Shown here piece after piece: positions 26,544-35,811 of a stretch of DNA of 64,000 nt. Each line of letters starts with the position of its first letter. The stretch's first letter is position 1. A program made the translations under genes and the position numbers. Source of the DNA: an uncultured Eubacterium sp. (lineage in GTDB: Bacteria; Bacillota; Clostridia; Oscillospirales; CAG-272); NCBI GenBank assembly GCA_900544285.1, contig UQUT01000002.1, forward strand, positions 1 to 64,000. The letters are read 5' to 3'. Below the pieces are notes generated by a model. The model did not search any database. It was not told where the DNA came from and saw only the letters and a program-made list of their open reading frames with translations.

Positions 26544-27551
26544 CTACCGATTTGTATACTTCAGATAATCAGTAATACAAATAAACTCCGCTTCATTAAG
26601 TCTCGAAATCGAATTAACTCTTTTGGCAACAGTCGCCATGGGCGCGTTGGTTATTGAATCTTTAAGCATGCACCAAAAAATATTATTCATCTCTTCCTTT
26701 ATTTTCGCATATCTTTCGAGGAAGCACTTTGGGGCGACTCCGCTGTTGCAAGCATACTTAAAATAGCGAAACACCATCTCCTTATGCTCTTTGATTATCC
26801 TCATCTTTATAAAATCTATACCATTCTTTTTGGACAAATCAAGCGTACGTTCTATCGCCTTATACCCTATTAAATTTCCCGCATAGGCAGAATAATCTGG
26901 ATACGCGGGTTCCGAGCAAACATGGCATTTAAGTAAACCAATCGCTTTTTCGGGTTCAAATTCAAACTTCAGATCTTTTTTTGCTTTAACAAAATTCAGA
27001 TATTTTTTCTGCACCGTAGCCGTTGAAACGGCTTTTATGTAGTCGCCAGCCTTTACAGCGTTTCCACCAAACCTGCCATGGCGATCATAGTCAAGAACAA
27101 AAAACGAATCTTTGAGTTCAGAAAAACCATAAGTCATCTCAATATTATTGCACACATCGCCGCCATAATACACTGTATGTTTCAGTTGTGACTCGTTAAT
27201 GCCGTGAATTATATAATACCCGTTATTCAGTCCTTCAACAATAACCCGTATTATATATTCTCTTTCGGCACCGGAAGTTATATCAACACTATAATGGTCA
27301 AACCAACTATTGTCATAAAATAGTGTAGCAAGCCTCTGAAAATAATTCTCGGCATGAAAGTCCAAGTAGTCCACGCCGGCTCGCTTATTATGAAGGCAGA
27401 GATAATTTGAAATCGCATATTTATAAAAATCCGGATGATCATGCATCATGATACAGAAAAGATAAGCATGAATTCTATATCCTCTTATCAAAGGATTTTT
27501 TAACACAGGCAACGTGGTTTCCATCATATCAATTATCAGCAAATGCAACAT
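26544..27551 (-). CDS. BtrH/C39-fold-like protein, first gene of the peptide operon
   Basis: 335 residues, no signal peptide. The central part (about 85-180) has the layout of BtrH N-terminal/C39-like domains: GYYIIHGINES, then EMTYGFSELKDSFFVLDYD, then the DYIKA helix. BtrH-type proteins move an acyl chain from a carrier protein to a small-molecule amine, which would fit the next gene (ACP). A catalytic Cys-His pair is not obvious, so the match is by overall pattern only. The ribosome-binding site is weak. The function is a hypothesis. Confidence 0.55.
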   Translation of the reverse strand: MLHLLIIDMMETTLPVLKNPLIRGYRIHAYLFCIMMHDHPDFYKYAISNYLCLHNKRAGVDYLDFHAENYFQRLATLFYDNSWFDHYSVDITSGAEREYIIRVIVEGLNNGYYIIHGINESQLKHTVYYGGDVCNNIEMTYGFSELKDSFFVLDYDRHGRFGGNAVKAGDYIKAVSTATVQKKYLNFVKAKKDLKFEFEPEKAIGLLKCHVCSEPAYPDYSAYAGNLIGYKAIERTLDLSKKNGIDFIKMRIIKEHKEMVFRYFKYACNSGVAPKCFLERYAKIKEEMNNIFWCMLKDSITNAPMATVAKRVNSISRLNEAEFICITDYLKYTNR

Positions 27552-27723
27552 TCAGCAAGCATAAAAACATTTTCATCACGGCTCTATTTTCCTGAAAAGA
27601 TTTTGTAACAAAAGTATAAAAAGAACGTTTCATTACAAATTTGTTTTTGCGTGCATTTTTATTGCTTACAATAAATATTTCTATGTTTTTATAAATCAAG
27701 GTGAAATTTTACTTACAGACACG

Positions 27724-27752
27724 ATAATATCATAACTATCCAACAAAGTCAA
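27724..27752 (-). promoter_or_regulatory. Promoter of the nine-gene peptide operon
   Basis: TTGACT (27,752-27,747), 17 nt, TATTAT (27,729-27,724), leaving a leader of about 165 nt before ATG 27,551. It is the only good promoter seen upstream of the operon, and gaps between the downstream genes are small or overlapping. Confidence 0.65.
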
Positions 27753-28275
27753 TAATGCAGTGATTATTTTTCTTTTTCTTCCAAATACTGTGCAAAAAAT
27801 GTTGAATTAAAATTTCAACTTTTTTAAAATGTCCGCTTCGTGTAACTTGCCTATTAAAATACTTTTTACATTTTTTGATTCACACCTCCCCTGCTCATAT
27901 TGAAAATCAAATTCCGATTTTGCAAAAGCTCAAAACTTTGTTTGCACTTAAATTTTAGCACCTTTAATTCGAGAAAAATGTCGTTTCTGGTCGCCGAGAG
28001 CAAAATTTTTAAAAAAACAGTTCGTCATAAAATATGAAATTACGACAATTCTACATTTTCGACCATTTTCAAAAACCTCAAAACTTTGTCACTATATACA
28101 CCGCCAATGTCGTTAAGGTCACTCAGACATTGGGTGGCTAATTAAAAAGACAGTTCCCTTTATTCAAAAACGAATTTACACATGTACAATGATTTTTGAA
28201 GATTGAGCGCTCAGCTTGGCTCCGAAAAAAACAGTCATGAAACAATAGCGTTCATCCTTCCTTTCCATAAAAATA
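27753..28275. other. AT-rich gene-free region upstream of the peptide operon
   Basis: No supported gene on either strand. It contains a direct repeat of CTCAAAACTTTGT (near 27,948 and 28,077) and a stem CCAATGTC/GACATTGG near 28,106-28,135. These could be regulatory or remnants of other insertions. Confidence 0.5.
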
Positions 28276-28306
28276 AGCTAAACGCTTGGCTGAATAGCGT
28301 TTGGCT
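28276..28306 (-). terminator. Repeated terminator hairpin, copy 2
   Basis: AGCTAAACGCT / AGCGTTTGGCT with one G-T pair, 9-nt loop TGGCTGAAT, followed on the minus strand by TATTTTTAT. It ends the small gene at 28,338 and is the same element as 15,542-15,572. Confidence 0.85.
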
Positions 28307-28337
28307 ATGTATGTGGTTCGGTTAGGCAAACAGGAAG

Positions 28338-28706
28338 TTATATAATTGGTTTGCCTATGTGCTTATCTATTCTCCATTGCGGAGGATTTCCATCATCAGC
28401 CCAGTATTCATCTATTGATACAATTTTATCATTTGCGGTTCTTATGAATGACACCACATGGAAATATACACTTCTGTCTTGGGGATAAACTTTTGTTACC
28501 GTGATGAATAAATCGCCTATCACTTCAACTCGTTCAACTGTTCCATCCCAATCGCCTGGATATTCACAGTTTGCAATAATGAACTCATCGACCGTAAAGT
28601 GCTCGTTGGAACAATGCCAATTCACATACGCATCTTTGTGAAAGAAGGTTCTGATTGTGCTCTCATCTTGAGCCAACACAGCCTTAATAAAACGGTATAC
28701 GTCCAT
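28338..28706 (-). CDS. NTF2-like (SnoaL-type) small protein in a repeat-bounded cassette
   Basis: 122 residues with the cone-shaped NTF2-like pattern: an N-terminal helix pair (FIKAVLAQDESTIRTFFHKDA), NW, then beta strands ending RTANDKIVSIDEYWADDG. Family members bind small molecules or act as isomerases; many are stress-associated and of unknown substrate. It starts after GAGGAGG. It uses the same promoter and terminator as the unrelated gene at 15,613 and therefore sits in an equivalent cassette, immediately before the Lit-like gene's 3' flank. Confidence 0.8.
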   Translation of the reverse strand: MDVYRFIKAVLAQDESTIRTFFHKDAYVNWHCSNEHFTVDEFIIANCEYPGDWDGTVERVEVIGDLFITVTKVYPQDRSVYFHVVSFIRTANDKIVSIDEYWADDGNPPQWRIDKHIGKPII

Positions 28707-28745
28707 CGTTATTTACCTCCTCAAATTCCAATTTGTTGATGTCTT

Positions 28746-28774
28746 ATTATACCATAAATCTTCCCGTTTTTCAA
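28746..28774 (-). promoter_or_regulatory. Shared cassette promoter, copy B
   Basis: TTGAAA (28,774-28,769), 17 nt, TATAAT (28,751-28,746); sequence identical to the promoter at 15,981-16,009, including the spacer. Confidence 0.85.
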
Positions 28775-28838
28775 TCTCAATCACGCATTTGGCGCAGAAA
28801 ACGGCGCCGCAATGCACAGATAGATATAAAGCGAAAAG

Positions 28839-28868
28839 AAAAAACCACCTGCAAAAGCAAGTGGTTTT
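28839..28868. terminator. Bidirectional hairpin within repeat B
   Basis: The same AAAACCACCTGC / GCAAGTGGTTTT hairpin as in repeat A. It insulates the cassette promoter from the Lit-like gene, whose stop codon is about 290 bp upstream on the minus strand. Confidence 0.75.
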
Positions 28869-29160
28869 TGGGGTATCACTACAAAACCGATGCACACCGC
28901 ACTTTTTTTCAAAATCGAGCCGGGCTGTTTTGTTTTTGGATAGACCTCTCCCTTGGTGAAACAGGGGCTTGCAAGAGACCGCTATCTTCCGGGCTTGCAG
29001 AACCATGCTTGTAAACGAGCTTATGTATTTTGATTTTCAAAACAAGAATCATCATTGGTCGAGAATAAAGTATACAGACGTCTTGCTTGCTTCATGTACC
29101 GTGCGGTCTTAGATTTTAGTCTCAAAAATAGTTTTGCCATTCATCTTGCTGAATTTCTTA

Positions 29161-30624
29161 TTAGAAGTCATATTTCACGCGAACGATTTCTTTTAAAATA
29201 ATATTTCCATCGATTATCTCAATGCAATCCAAATGAAGCAACTTTGAAACAGCCTTGCTGAATTCTTCATCGCAGGTATTCGGGTAATCGTCTACGGTTT
29301 GTTGTTTCAGCATTTCTTCTTTTATGGGCAATTTAGTTTTTTCGGTTATTTTCTTTAAGGACAAAAGAACTTTACATTCGCTTTCAGACAGATATCTTTT
29401 TGCTTTTCCATAGATCGTGGAAATAAAGTCTATGGCAATTAATAATAAAGATAGTGCCTTTTCTTCGACTTGAAAATGTATTGCTAAAACAAGAGCTTCT
29501 TTCAACAGTTCTGGCAAACTAAATTTAATATTGGATACCTTTATGGTCGTTCCTGAAAGAGAGTCTGAGGGCTTGACGACTATTCCTGTAATACTTTGTG
29601 AAATGGGTGCACATTCAACAGTAAGTATATCTGACAATTTATCGATAAATAGCTGTTCTTCTTTTTTGGGGTATTTTCTCTTTAATCTTTTTTGGGAAAT
29701 TGCCACTTCCCAGCCGCCGTTTTTATATTTGTCAAGCAGTTGTGATTTTTCCGTTGCTACAAGCGCTCTTGCAAAGGAATCCAAGGATTCTTCATATCCT
29801 CCATATAATTGATTACCGATTTCGGTATCAATATCAACATCACAATCTTCGATATGATCAATAATAGCTTCTTTGCGCTGGATAAAGTTTTCAAAATCAG
29901 AACTCTCAATTTCCCAATTATATAGGATTTTATCCACCAATCTGACTATATGTAAAAAGCCAATAAACATCGCTGGCGCAAGATACGCGTATTCTTGAAA
30001 TGATTGAGTAAAATCACCGCCATCAAACTGACCTTTTCTTTGCTTCTCAATAATTGAAAGAAAAATATTGTAAGCCAACTTGTCTGCATCCAATTCCATC
30101 TGTAAAGACTTCGATTCATTTGGGGCTGTTATCTCGTGTTTTAAGTAATAGTGTGACATTTCGTGAAGCAATGCAAAACAAATTGATGTATTAACTAATA
30201 CACAAGCTGTTGACAAATATGTTCCCTTGGTTCCAATCATGTTTAGTACTATATCAAATACATCAAGTGCAACCGGCTCACAATTCCATAGACAGCTATC
30301 TTTAATAACGCCCAATATATTTTGAAAACACATTCTTTTGATTTTCTCATCATTTAAATGATCAGATTGGTACAATATAAATGCGTAGTAGCAAAGCATG
30401 GAAATATATGACGATGAACTCATGAAAATCTGATTTTCATGTTGTCTAAACTCAAGATGATTTTTATTATACCATGTGGAAAAAACAAACTTTAAATCGC
30501 AGTTTAAGAACTGATTAAATTCTTTTTCTACTATTCCAAAGAAAACATATAAGTTGTCATTTTCTATCACATGAGATAAATGCTCTTTTAACTGCTCGTC
30601 ATTGTCGAATCCTTGAATAGACAT
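29161..30624 (-). CDS. Lit-like zinc peptidase (HExxH protein), possible phage-exclusion factor
   Basis: About 487 residues. A zinc-peptidase core HEMSHYYLKHE lies near residue 155, with a downstream ELDADKLAYNIF block supplying the third ligand. This arrangement recalls Peptidase U49/Lit proteins (Lit cleaves EF-Tu during phage infection) and ImmA-like proteases. The C-terminal ~130 residues look like a separate helical region. ATG 30,624 or GTG 30,630 is the start; neither has a good ribosome-binding site, and the 5' end abuts a truncated RHS gene on the opposite strand. A second, broken 3' end is at 16,397-16,500. The role in defence is inference. Confidence 0.7.
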   Translation of the reverse strand: MSIQGFDNDEQLKEHLSHVIENDNLYVFFGIVEKEFNQFLNCDLKFVFSTWYNKNHLEFRQHENQIFMSSSSYISMLCYYAFILYQSDHLNDEKIKRMCFQNILGVIKDSCLWNCEPVALDVFDIVLNMIGTKGTYLSTACVLVNTSICFALLHEMSHYYLKHEITAPNESKSLQMELDADKLAYNIFLSIIEKQRKGQFDGGDFTQSFQEYAYLAPAMFIGFLHIVRLVDKILYNWEIESSDFENFIQRKEAIIDHIEDCDVDIDTEIGNQLYGGYEESLDSFARALVATEKSQLLDKYKNGGWEVAISQKRLKRKYPKKEEQLFIDKLSDILTVECAPISQSITGIVVKPSDSLSGTTIKVSNIKFSLPELLKEALVLAIHFQVEEKALSLLLIAIDFISTIYGKAKRYLSESECKVLLSLKKITEKTKLPIKEEMLKQQTVDDYPNTCDEEFSKAVSKLLHLDCIEIIDGNIILKEIVRVKYDF

Positions 30625-33600
30625 TATCACATTTTTACAATATGGGGTAGTAACGGATATATAACAAGATGCAAGGACGAGCTTTCCGAATACGAAGTTA
30701 TATACACTTATTCAAGTGGAAAAGTTACTTATATTCAGGAATACGGAAAGAACTCTATTGCAGGACAGAAAATCGGTTTAAACTATTTTTCTGGATATAC
30801 CGAAGTCAGAAACAGTGGCTCCGACGATATATTCGGTAATACGGATGATATTATTACGAGAAAAGTATTTGACAGCGAGGGACGCGTAGTTAATGCATAT
30901 TCGACTGATGCCGGTAGAACAACGATTTATGGTGCAACATCAGGCGAGTATGAAACAGCAGACAAAGTCAAAAACAATATAAAAAGTGCTACCACAATCG
31001 GAGGAAGCACATCAAATTACATCATGAACGGAGGATTTGAGCTTCAGGATGCAAGCGGTAATGCGAAGTATTGGATAAAATCCTCTTCAAACATTGGCTA
31101 TTACTTCACATTTGCCACTTACGGAGGACAAAAGGGTGCCTCTTTTGATATAAAGAATGGTGTTACAGACACGTTGACTCAGTACACAAAACTCCGTACC
31201 GGCAAGTATACTTTGTCAATGAGCGTTAATGCTTTCAGTTGTGAAAATGTGACGGCATACATCAAAGTTCAATCCCTGAACAATACTTCCAATGTCTTTA
31301 TTGAGGAAATACCTGTAAATAAGTACTATGCAGCAGGAACAGATTCGATTTTCAGCATGACATTCGACGCTTCTAATTATAATTCCACTGGGTACGAATC
31401 TTTCAAAATACAAATAATTGTATCCGGCGGAGATATAGATAATAGCCAGGAAGCCTCCATTGACATAGATAATGTTATGCTTGAAGAAAACATCGGGAAT
31501 AGTCATTACAGTGTAGTTGAGATGGGTAACTTTGAAATGTTCACCATCAATTCTTCCGGTACTTATGTTGAAAACGGAAACTCACACTGGCAGAATGAAA
31601 GCGGAGGTTTCTCGCGTTATTCCGAATCAGCTCCTTTTGGTTACACGGGATATGTCAGTGGTTCTATTAACAGTGAAAAATACTTAAAGCAAAGAGTTTA
31701 CATTGCTCCTAATTCAGTATTGGCTGAATATGATTATGGCGGGCCTGTATCCCAACAGCCAAGTGAATATCTCATTTCAGGTTTTGCCAAGGGTAACGGG
31801 CAGATATCCGGATCACATGGAATTTTTGCACTCAGAGTTGACATATACTACTATCAGGGTGAAGGAAAGGCGGATATTGTTGAGAAAAAGTATTATCCGT
31901 TCCAAACCGATTGCTACAATTGGCAGTTTGTGTCGGGCGAAGTTGAGGCGGATGCGAGCAAATGCATTCATTATATAGACATTGTGTGCGAATATTCTTT
32001 CCAGCCAAGCGGATATGCTTTATTTGACGAAATTGCTCTTGTTGAAAGTGTTGATGACAGCGTTGTGAAATACAAGTATTACACAGCGGAACATGGCAAC
32101 TTGGATGGATTACTATGGGTAAAAGATAGTGGATACTATACCGAGGTGTATGAATATACCAATAACCGTCAGATTAAAAGAATTGCCAACAGTCATGGTG
32201 AACTTTGCGATTATGTGTACGCTTCCAATGGGGTTGACATATCCTCTGAAACATATTATACTATTAGTCCAAGCTATTATCCGTACCTTGCAGATGATCC
32301 TGATTCAATCATTACTAAAACGCCCAAAACCAAGGCTGAATACTTGTACAACTCATACGGTCAGTTAATAAGTACTGATACTTACGAGATAACATTCAGC
32401 GGATCTGTTGTTGTAGCAAAAACCGGAACGAAACACATTGTTTCCACAAATCAGTATGAGACAACAGCTGGATCAAAGATATTTGGTGCGATACTACAGG
32501 AAACAGATAGTCTTAGCCGCAGAACAAGGCATTATTATGACACAACCAATGGTCGGCTTCTTGCAACTATTAATATTAATGATGCTGGAACAAGCACGGG
32601 TACATGCTTCACATATGATGCAATAGGCAATATAACAAATGTTAAGCCGTGCAATTATATATCGTCAACTTCGTATAGTGCGATTACTGGAAGCGAGAAT
32701 GTGACATATCAGTATAATGCTCATAATTTGCTTTCAAGTATAACGACTGCTTCCACAACATATACCTTTACATATGACGAGTACGGAAACACTGATACAA
32801 TTTCGGTCGGAACATATTATCTTGCCGATTATAGCTACAATTCGTACAATGGCAAGCTGAATAAAATAACCTACGGTAATGGTCTGGTAGTCAGGTATGT
32901 ATACGATGAACTTGACAACGTAAAAGAAATATGGCATAAAAACGGTTCTTCAGCTGAAGTCAAGGCGTATGCTTACTCATATACTGCGTTTGGTCAGCTT
33001 GCGCGATTTGACAATTTGCTATTAGGCAAGAGTACATTGTATAAATATGATACGTCAGGACGCCTGGTAGGTCAAATAGAATTTGATACCAGCTCGGAAG
33101 TGATAGAGCTTGGTCAACTGTTCTTTTATAGAGATAACGGAAGATTGCAAAATGCGTTTTACAGCGCCGACTATGCGAGCAGTGAAGGAACGGTTCAAGA
33201 TTGGTCACACAACTACAGTTATACGTACTATGACGACGGTAGAATTCGGTATAATAATATTACCACCGATATTACCAGTGGTAAGATTGATTATACATAT
33301 GATACATATAATCGTCTTACAACGAAGGTATATAATTTCTATCTGTCAAAAAACACTAGTAGCAAGTATACCAATACCGTAAGCTATACCTTGGTCAATA
33401 ATGCAAACAATACCTCTGCACTGGTGGAATCCTTTACAAGCAAAGTCAATAGCAATACCGCAACTACCGATACATTTACATACGATAGAAACGGAAATAT
33501 TACTAAAATCGTATCCAGTAGCGGTACCGAAACCCGATATGTGTATGACAAACTTGGGCAACTGCTGCGAGAAGACAATTCCGCTATGAACAGGACATAT

Positions 33601-34980
33601 GTTTACTCGTATGACAACGCAGGAAACATAACCTCCAAGAAAACATATGCACTTACAGCTGAAGGAATAACACCGACGACATTGTATAGCAATATTGCAT
33701 ATGGTTACAATGATGCATCTTGGGGAGATCTGCTTACTTCCTACAGTGGTAACACTATAGAATATGACAATATAGGAAATCCGCTTACATGGGGTGATTA
33801 CGGAGAACTTACCTGGCGCGGAAGACAGCTGATAAGCTATACGAATACCGACACCGAGGACGAGATCACTTTTACTTACAATGATGATGGTATTCGAACA
33901 AGCAAGACGGTAAATGGTGTAAAACACACATACATTCTTTCGGGTTCTAAGATAATATCGGAAAGTTGGGGCATACATTTTTGTATTTATCTTTACGATG
34001 AGAGCGGTAGTCCAATAGGAATGCAGTATCGAACATCTTCCATGGCAAAAGATGTATTCTATACTTTTTGGTTTGAAAAGAACCTTCAGGGAGACATTGT
34101 AGCTGTTTATAACGACAGTGGTGTCAAGCTGATAACATACAAGTACGATGCTTGGGGGAACTTCACCAGAACAATAAACAACATTTCCGGTACAAACCGC
34201 AGTGCGCTGTATAATCCGTTTGCTTACAGAGGGTATTACTACGATTCAGAGACGAGTCTCTATTATCTCAATAGCCGTTATTATGATTCTAATGTGGGCA
34301 GATTTATTAATGCAGACGGTTATGTCAATGCGAACGGTGATATCATTGGTTTTAACATGTTTGCCTATTGCGGAAATAACCCTGTGAATAGAATGGATCA
34401 CTCAGGACGGTTTTGGATTTCAGCACTAATAGTTACTGCAATTGTTGTTTGTACTGTTGCGCTATCAGGGTGTTCGTCAAAGCCGGCACCAACCTCAAAT
34501 TATGGCGCGGCTCAGCCATTTGTTAACATGCCCGGAAGTTCGGATCGGAACTCTCCGAATTGCTATGCATATGCAATTGGATCATCTGTTAATGAACAGC
34601 CCGGAGGAAAAAGCGGAAGAACGCCAAAAAGATGGAATGATGTGAATGATGTCGGGAAATCCGTTGAAGCGGATTTGAAGGCGATGGGAAAAACCGTTAG
34701 AAAAATTGATGGTCCAGACGCAAAGGTCTATGACAATGAATTTAAGATTGCATTAAGAGTGGGGACGCAACCATATTATTATAATTTGTATACACGTGAA
34801 GTTTTATACGACTATCATTTTATGCGACAGACAAGCACAGGCCAATGGGCCGAGAAGCATGGCATCGGCGGATCAGCGATTTTGTGGGATCCTGGAATGA
34901 CACCAGACACAATTCCATGGACATTAAACGGTGTTCCATATTATGATAGTAAAATTATTTACTACGCGGTTGGAAATTGA
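30613..34980 (+). CDS. 5'-truncated RHS-repeat protein with papain-like toxin tip
   Basis: Up to 1455 codons, but RHS-like sequence begins only near 30,670 (YTYSSGKVTYIQEYGKNS) and there is no signal peptide, promoter or credible start, so the gene has lost its 5' end. YD/RHS repeats fill about residues 500-1290, and the core ends with YYLNSRYYDSNVGRFINADG and the processing-like RMDHSGRFW. After a hydrophobic segment the tip carries NSPNCYAYAIG and, further on, YDYHFMRQTSTGQWAEKHG, a Cys/His pair arranged as in papain-like peptidases. Intact relatives are secreted polymorphic toxins. An ORF overlapping the tip's stop is a candidate immunity gene. Confidence 0.85.
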   Translation: MNRHYHIFTIWGSNGYITRCKDELSEYEVIYTYSSGKVTYIQEYGKNSIAGQKIGLNYFSGYTEVRNSGSDDIFGNTDDIITRKVFDSEGRVVNAYSTDAGRTTIYGATSGEYETADKVKNNIKSATTIGGSTSNYIMNGGFELQDASGNAKYWIKSSSNIGYYFTFATYGGQKGASFDIKNGVTDTLTQYTKLRTGKYTLSMSVNAFSCENVTAYIKVQSLNNTSNVFIEEIPVNKYYAAGTDSIFSMTFDASNYNSTGYESFKIQIIVSGGDIDNSQEASIDIDNVMLEENIGNSHYSVVEMGNFEMFTINSSGTYVENGNSHWQNESGGFSRYSESAPFGYTGYVSGSINSEKYLKQRVYIAPNSVLAEYDYGGPVSQQPSEYLISGFAKGNGQISGSHGIFALRVDIYYYQGEGKADIVEKKYYPFQTDCYNWQFVSGEVEADASKCIHYIDIVCEYSFQPSGYALFDEIALVESVDDSVVKYKYYTAEHGNLDGLLWVKDSGYYTEVYEYTNNRQIKRIANSHGELCDYVYASNGVDISSETYYTISPSYYPYLADDPDSIITKTPKTKAEYLYNSYGQLISTDTYEITFSGSVVVAKTGTKHIVSTNQYETTAGSKIFGAILQETDSLSRRTRHYYDTTNGRLLATININDAGTSTGTCFTYDAIGNITNVKPCNYISSTSYSAITGSENVTYQYNAHNLLSSITTASTTYTFTYDEYGNTDTISVGTYYLADYSYNSYNGKLNKITYGNGLVVRYVYDELDNVKEIWHKNGSSAEVKAYAYSYTAFGQLARFDNLLLGKSTLYKYDTSGRLVGQIEFDTSSEVIELGQLFFYRDNGRLQNAFYSADYASSEGTVQDWSHNYSYTYYDDGRIRYNNITTDITSGKIDYTYDTYNRLTTKVYNFYLSKNTSSKYTNTVSYTLVNNANNTSALVESFTSKVNSNTATTDTFTYDRNGNITKIVSSSGTETRYVYDKLGQLLREDNSAMNRTYVYSYDNAGNITSKKTYALTAEGITPTTLYSNIAYGYNDASWGDLLTSYSGNTIEYDNIGNPLTWGDYGELTWRGRQLISYTNTDTEDEITFTYNDDGIRTSKTVNGVKHTYILSGSKIISESWGIHFCIYLYDESGSPIGMQYRTSSMAKDVFYTFWFEKNLQGDIVAVYNDSGVKLITYKYDAWGNFTRTINNISGTNRSALYNPFAYRGYYYDSETSLYYLNSRYYDSNVGRFINADGYVNANGDIIGFNMFAYCGNNPVNRMDHSGRFWISALIVTAIVVCTVALSGCSSKPAPTSNYGAAQPFVNMPGSSDRNSPNCYAYAIGSSVNEQPGGKSGRTPKRWNDVNDVGKSVEADLKAMGKTVRKIDGPDAKVYDNEFKIALRVGTQPYYYNLYTREVLYDYHFMRQTSTGQWAEKHGIGGSAILWDPGMTPDTIPWTLNGVPYYDSKIIYYAVGN

Positions 34981-34988
34981 GGTGTGAT

Positions 34989-35534
34989 ATGAGGCATATT
35001 AACAAATATTTATTCATCGTGGCAATGTTATTATTGTGTGTGTTGTCTTCATGTAGCAGAGGAGGTAGCGAATTGAAAACAATAATTAGTTCGCCAGATA
35101 AAAACATAACTGAGCTTGTGTCAAAAAAATATACAGACTCACAATTGTTAGACATAATTCAATTGAAGTTGACCATGAACGAACTTAATAAGCAGTATCC
35201 GATTGAATGTCTAAGGAAAGTTGGGGTTTCATACCGAGCATCATATTTAGGGAGAGATAGTGTTGCAATCATTTATTTTAATGATAACGGCAAACAGATG
35301 TTTGGAAAACTTTATTACCTATATCTGACAAGAGCTGATTATAATAAGTTGGCAATAGGTCAGTCTATAGAGGAAGTGCAAGCTATTGATCCGCATGGAG
35401 ATTACCTATTCTTATACACTGGTAGCAATAATGCTTCAAGAGCTTCTAATCATTATACAAAAGACGGATACCTAATCACTATTGAGTATGATGAAAGTGG
35501 GACTATTGTGAGCATAACAACAAGCTTAATCTAG
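34989..35534 (+). CDS. Lipoprotein, candidate immunity protein for the RHS toxin tip
   Basis: 181 residues from ATG 34,989, 8 nt after the RHS stop. An N-terminal signal sequence (YLFIVAMLLLCVL) ends in the lipobox SSC, so the mature protein would be anchored outside the membrane. The mature part (NGKQMFGKLYYLYL, SIEEVQAIDPHGDY) resembles small membrane-anchored immunity-like or SmpA/OmlA-style folds, but no family is certain. The position directly after a toxin tip is the main reason to suspect an immunity role. Confidence 0.65.
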   Translation: MRHINKYLFIVAMLLLCVLSSCSRGGSELKTIISSPDKNITELVSKKYTDSQLLDIIQLKLTMNELNKQYPIECLRKVGVSYRASYLGRDSVAIIYFNDNGKQMFGKLYYLYLTRADYNKLAIGQSIEEVQAIDPHGDYLFLYTGSNNASRASNHYTKDGYLITIEYDESGTIVSITTSLI

Positions 35535-35730
35535 ACACTACCAATGGCATTCTCATGTGTATAATTGTAAAAATGCTGAATAGATCAGTGAGAGACGTGA
35601 GCGGAACCATGTTCATGTTTTACTCTACAGTTGCGCCAAACAATGCTTGAATCATTGTACAGTAGATTACATAATTCAAATGCTTGGAGCGCAAACGGAT
35701 GTTTACAAACTAAAATTTGTGAATAAAAAG

Positions 35731-35762
35731 GCAATGCCGCTGTGTAATAGCAGCGGCATTGC
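35731..35762 (+). terminator. Terminator after the RHS/lipoprotein pair
   Basis: GCAATGCCGCTG and its near complement GCAGCGGCATTGC form a long stem with a short loop, about 200 nt downstream of the lipoprotein stop, followed by a T-rich stretch. The interval 35,535-35,730 holds no supported gene. Confidence 0.65.
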
Positions 35763-35811
35763 TGATTGTATTTTATAATTCATCTGTTTATTTTCTGATA
35801 ACATTACTTTC

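Larger units (their letters stand above)
28725..29160. repeat. Cassette-associated repeat, copy B
   Basis: Nearly identical to copy A (15,958-16,396): promoter at 28,746-28,774, hairpin at 28,839-28,868, the block with CTCCCTTGGTGAAACAGGG, and the flank of the Lit-like gene. The main differences are a short variable patch near 28,786-28,805 and scattered changes after 29,030. It contains no gene. Confidence 0.85.

Noticed and set aside
29161..30624. Phage toxin-antitoxin metalloprotease (ImmA) with XRE partner
   Set aside because: No XRE-type regulator lies next to it and the protein is far longer than ImmA; a Lit-like assignment fits better.
33346..33978. Minus-strand 210-codon ORF inside the RHS gene
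   Set aside because: A shadow of the repeat-rich RHS coding frame; no start signal and no recognisable domain.
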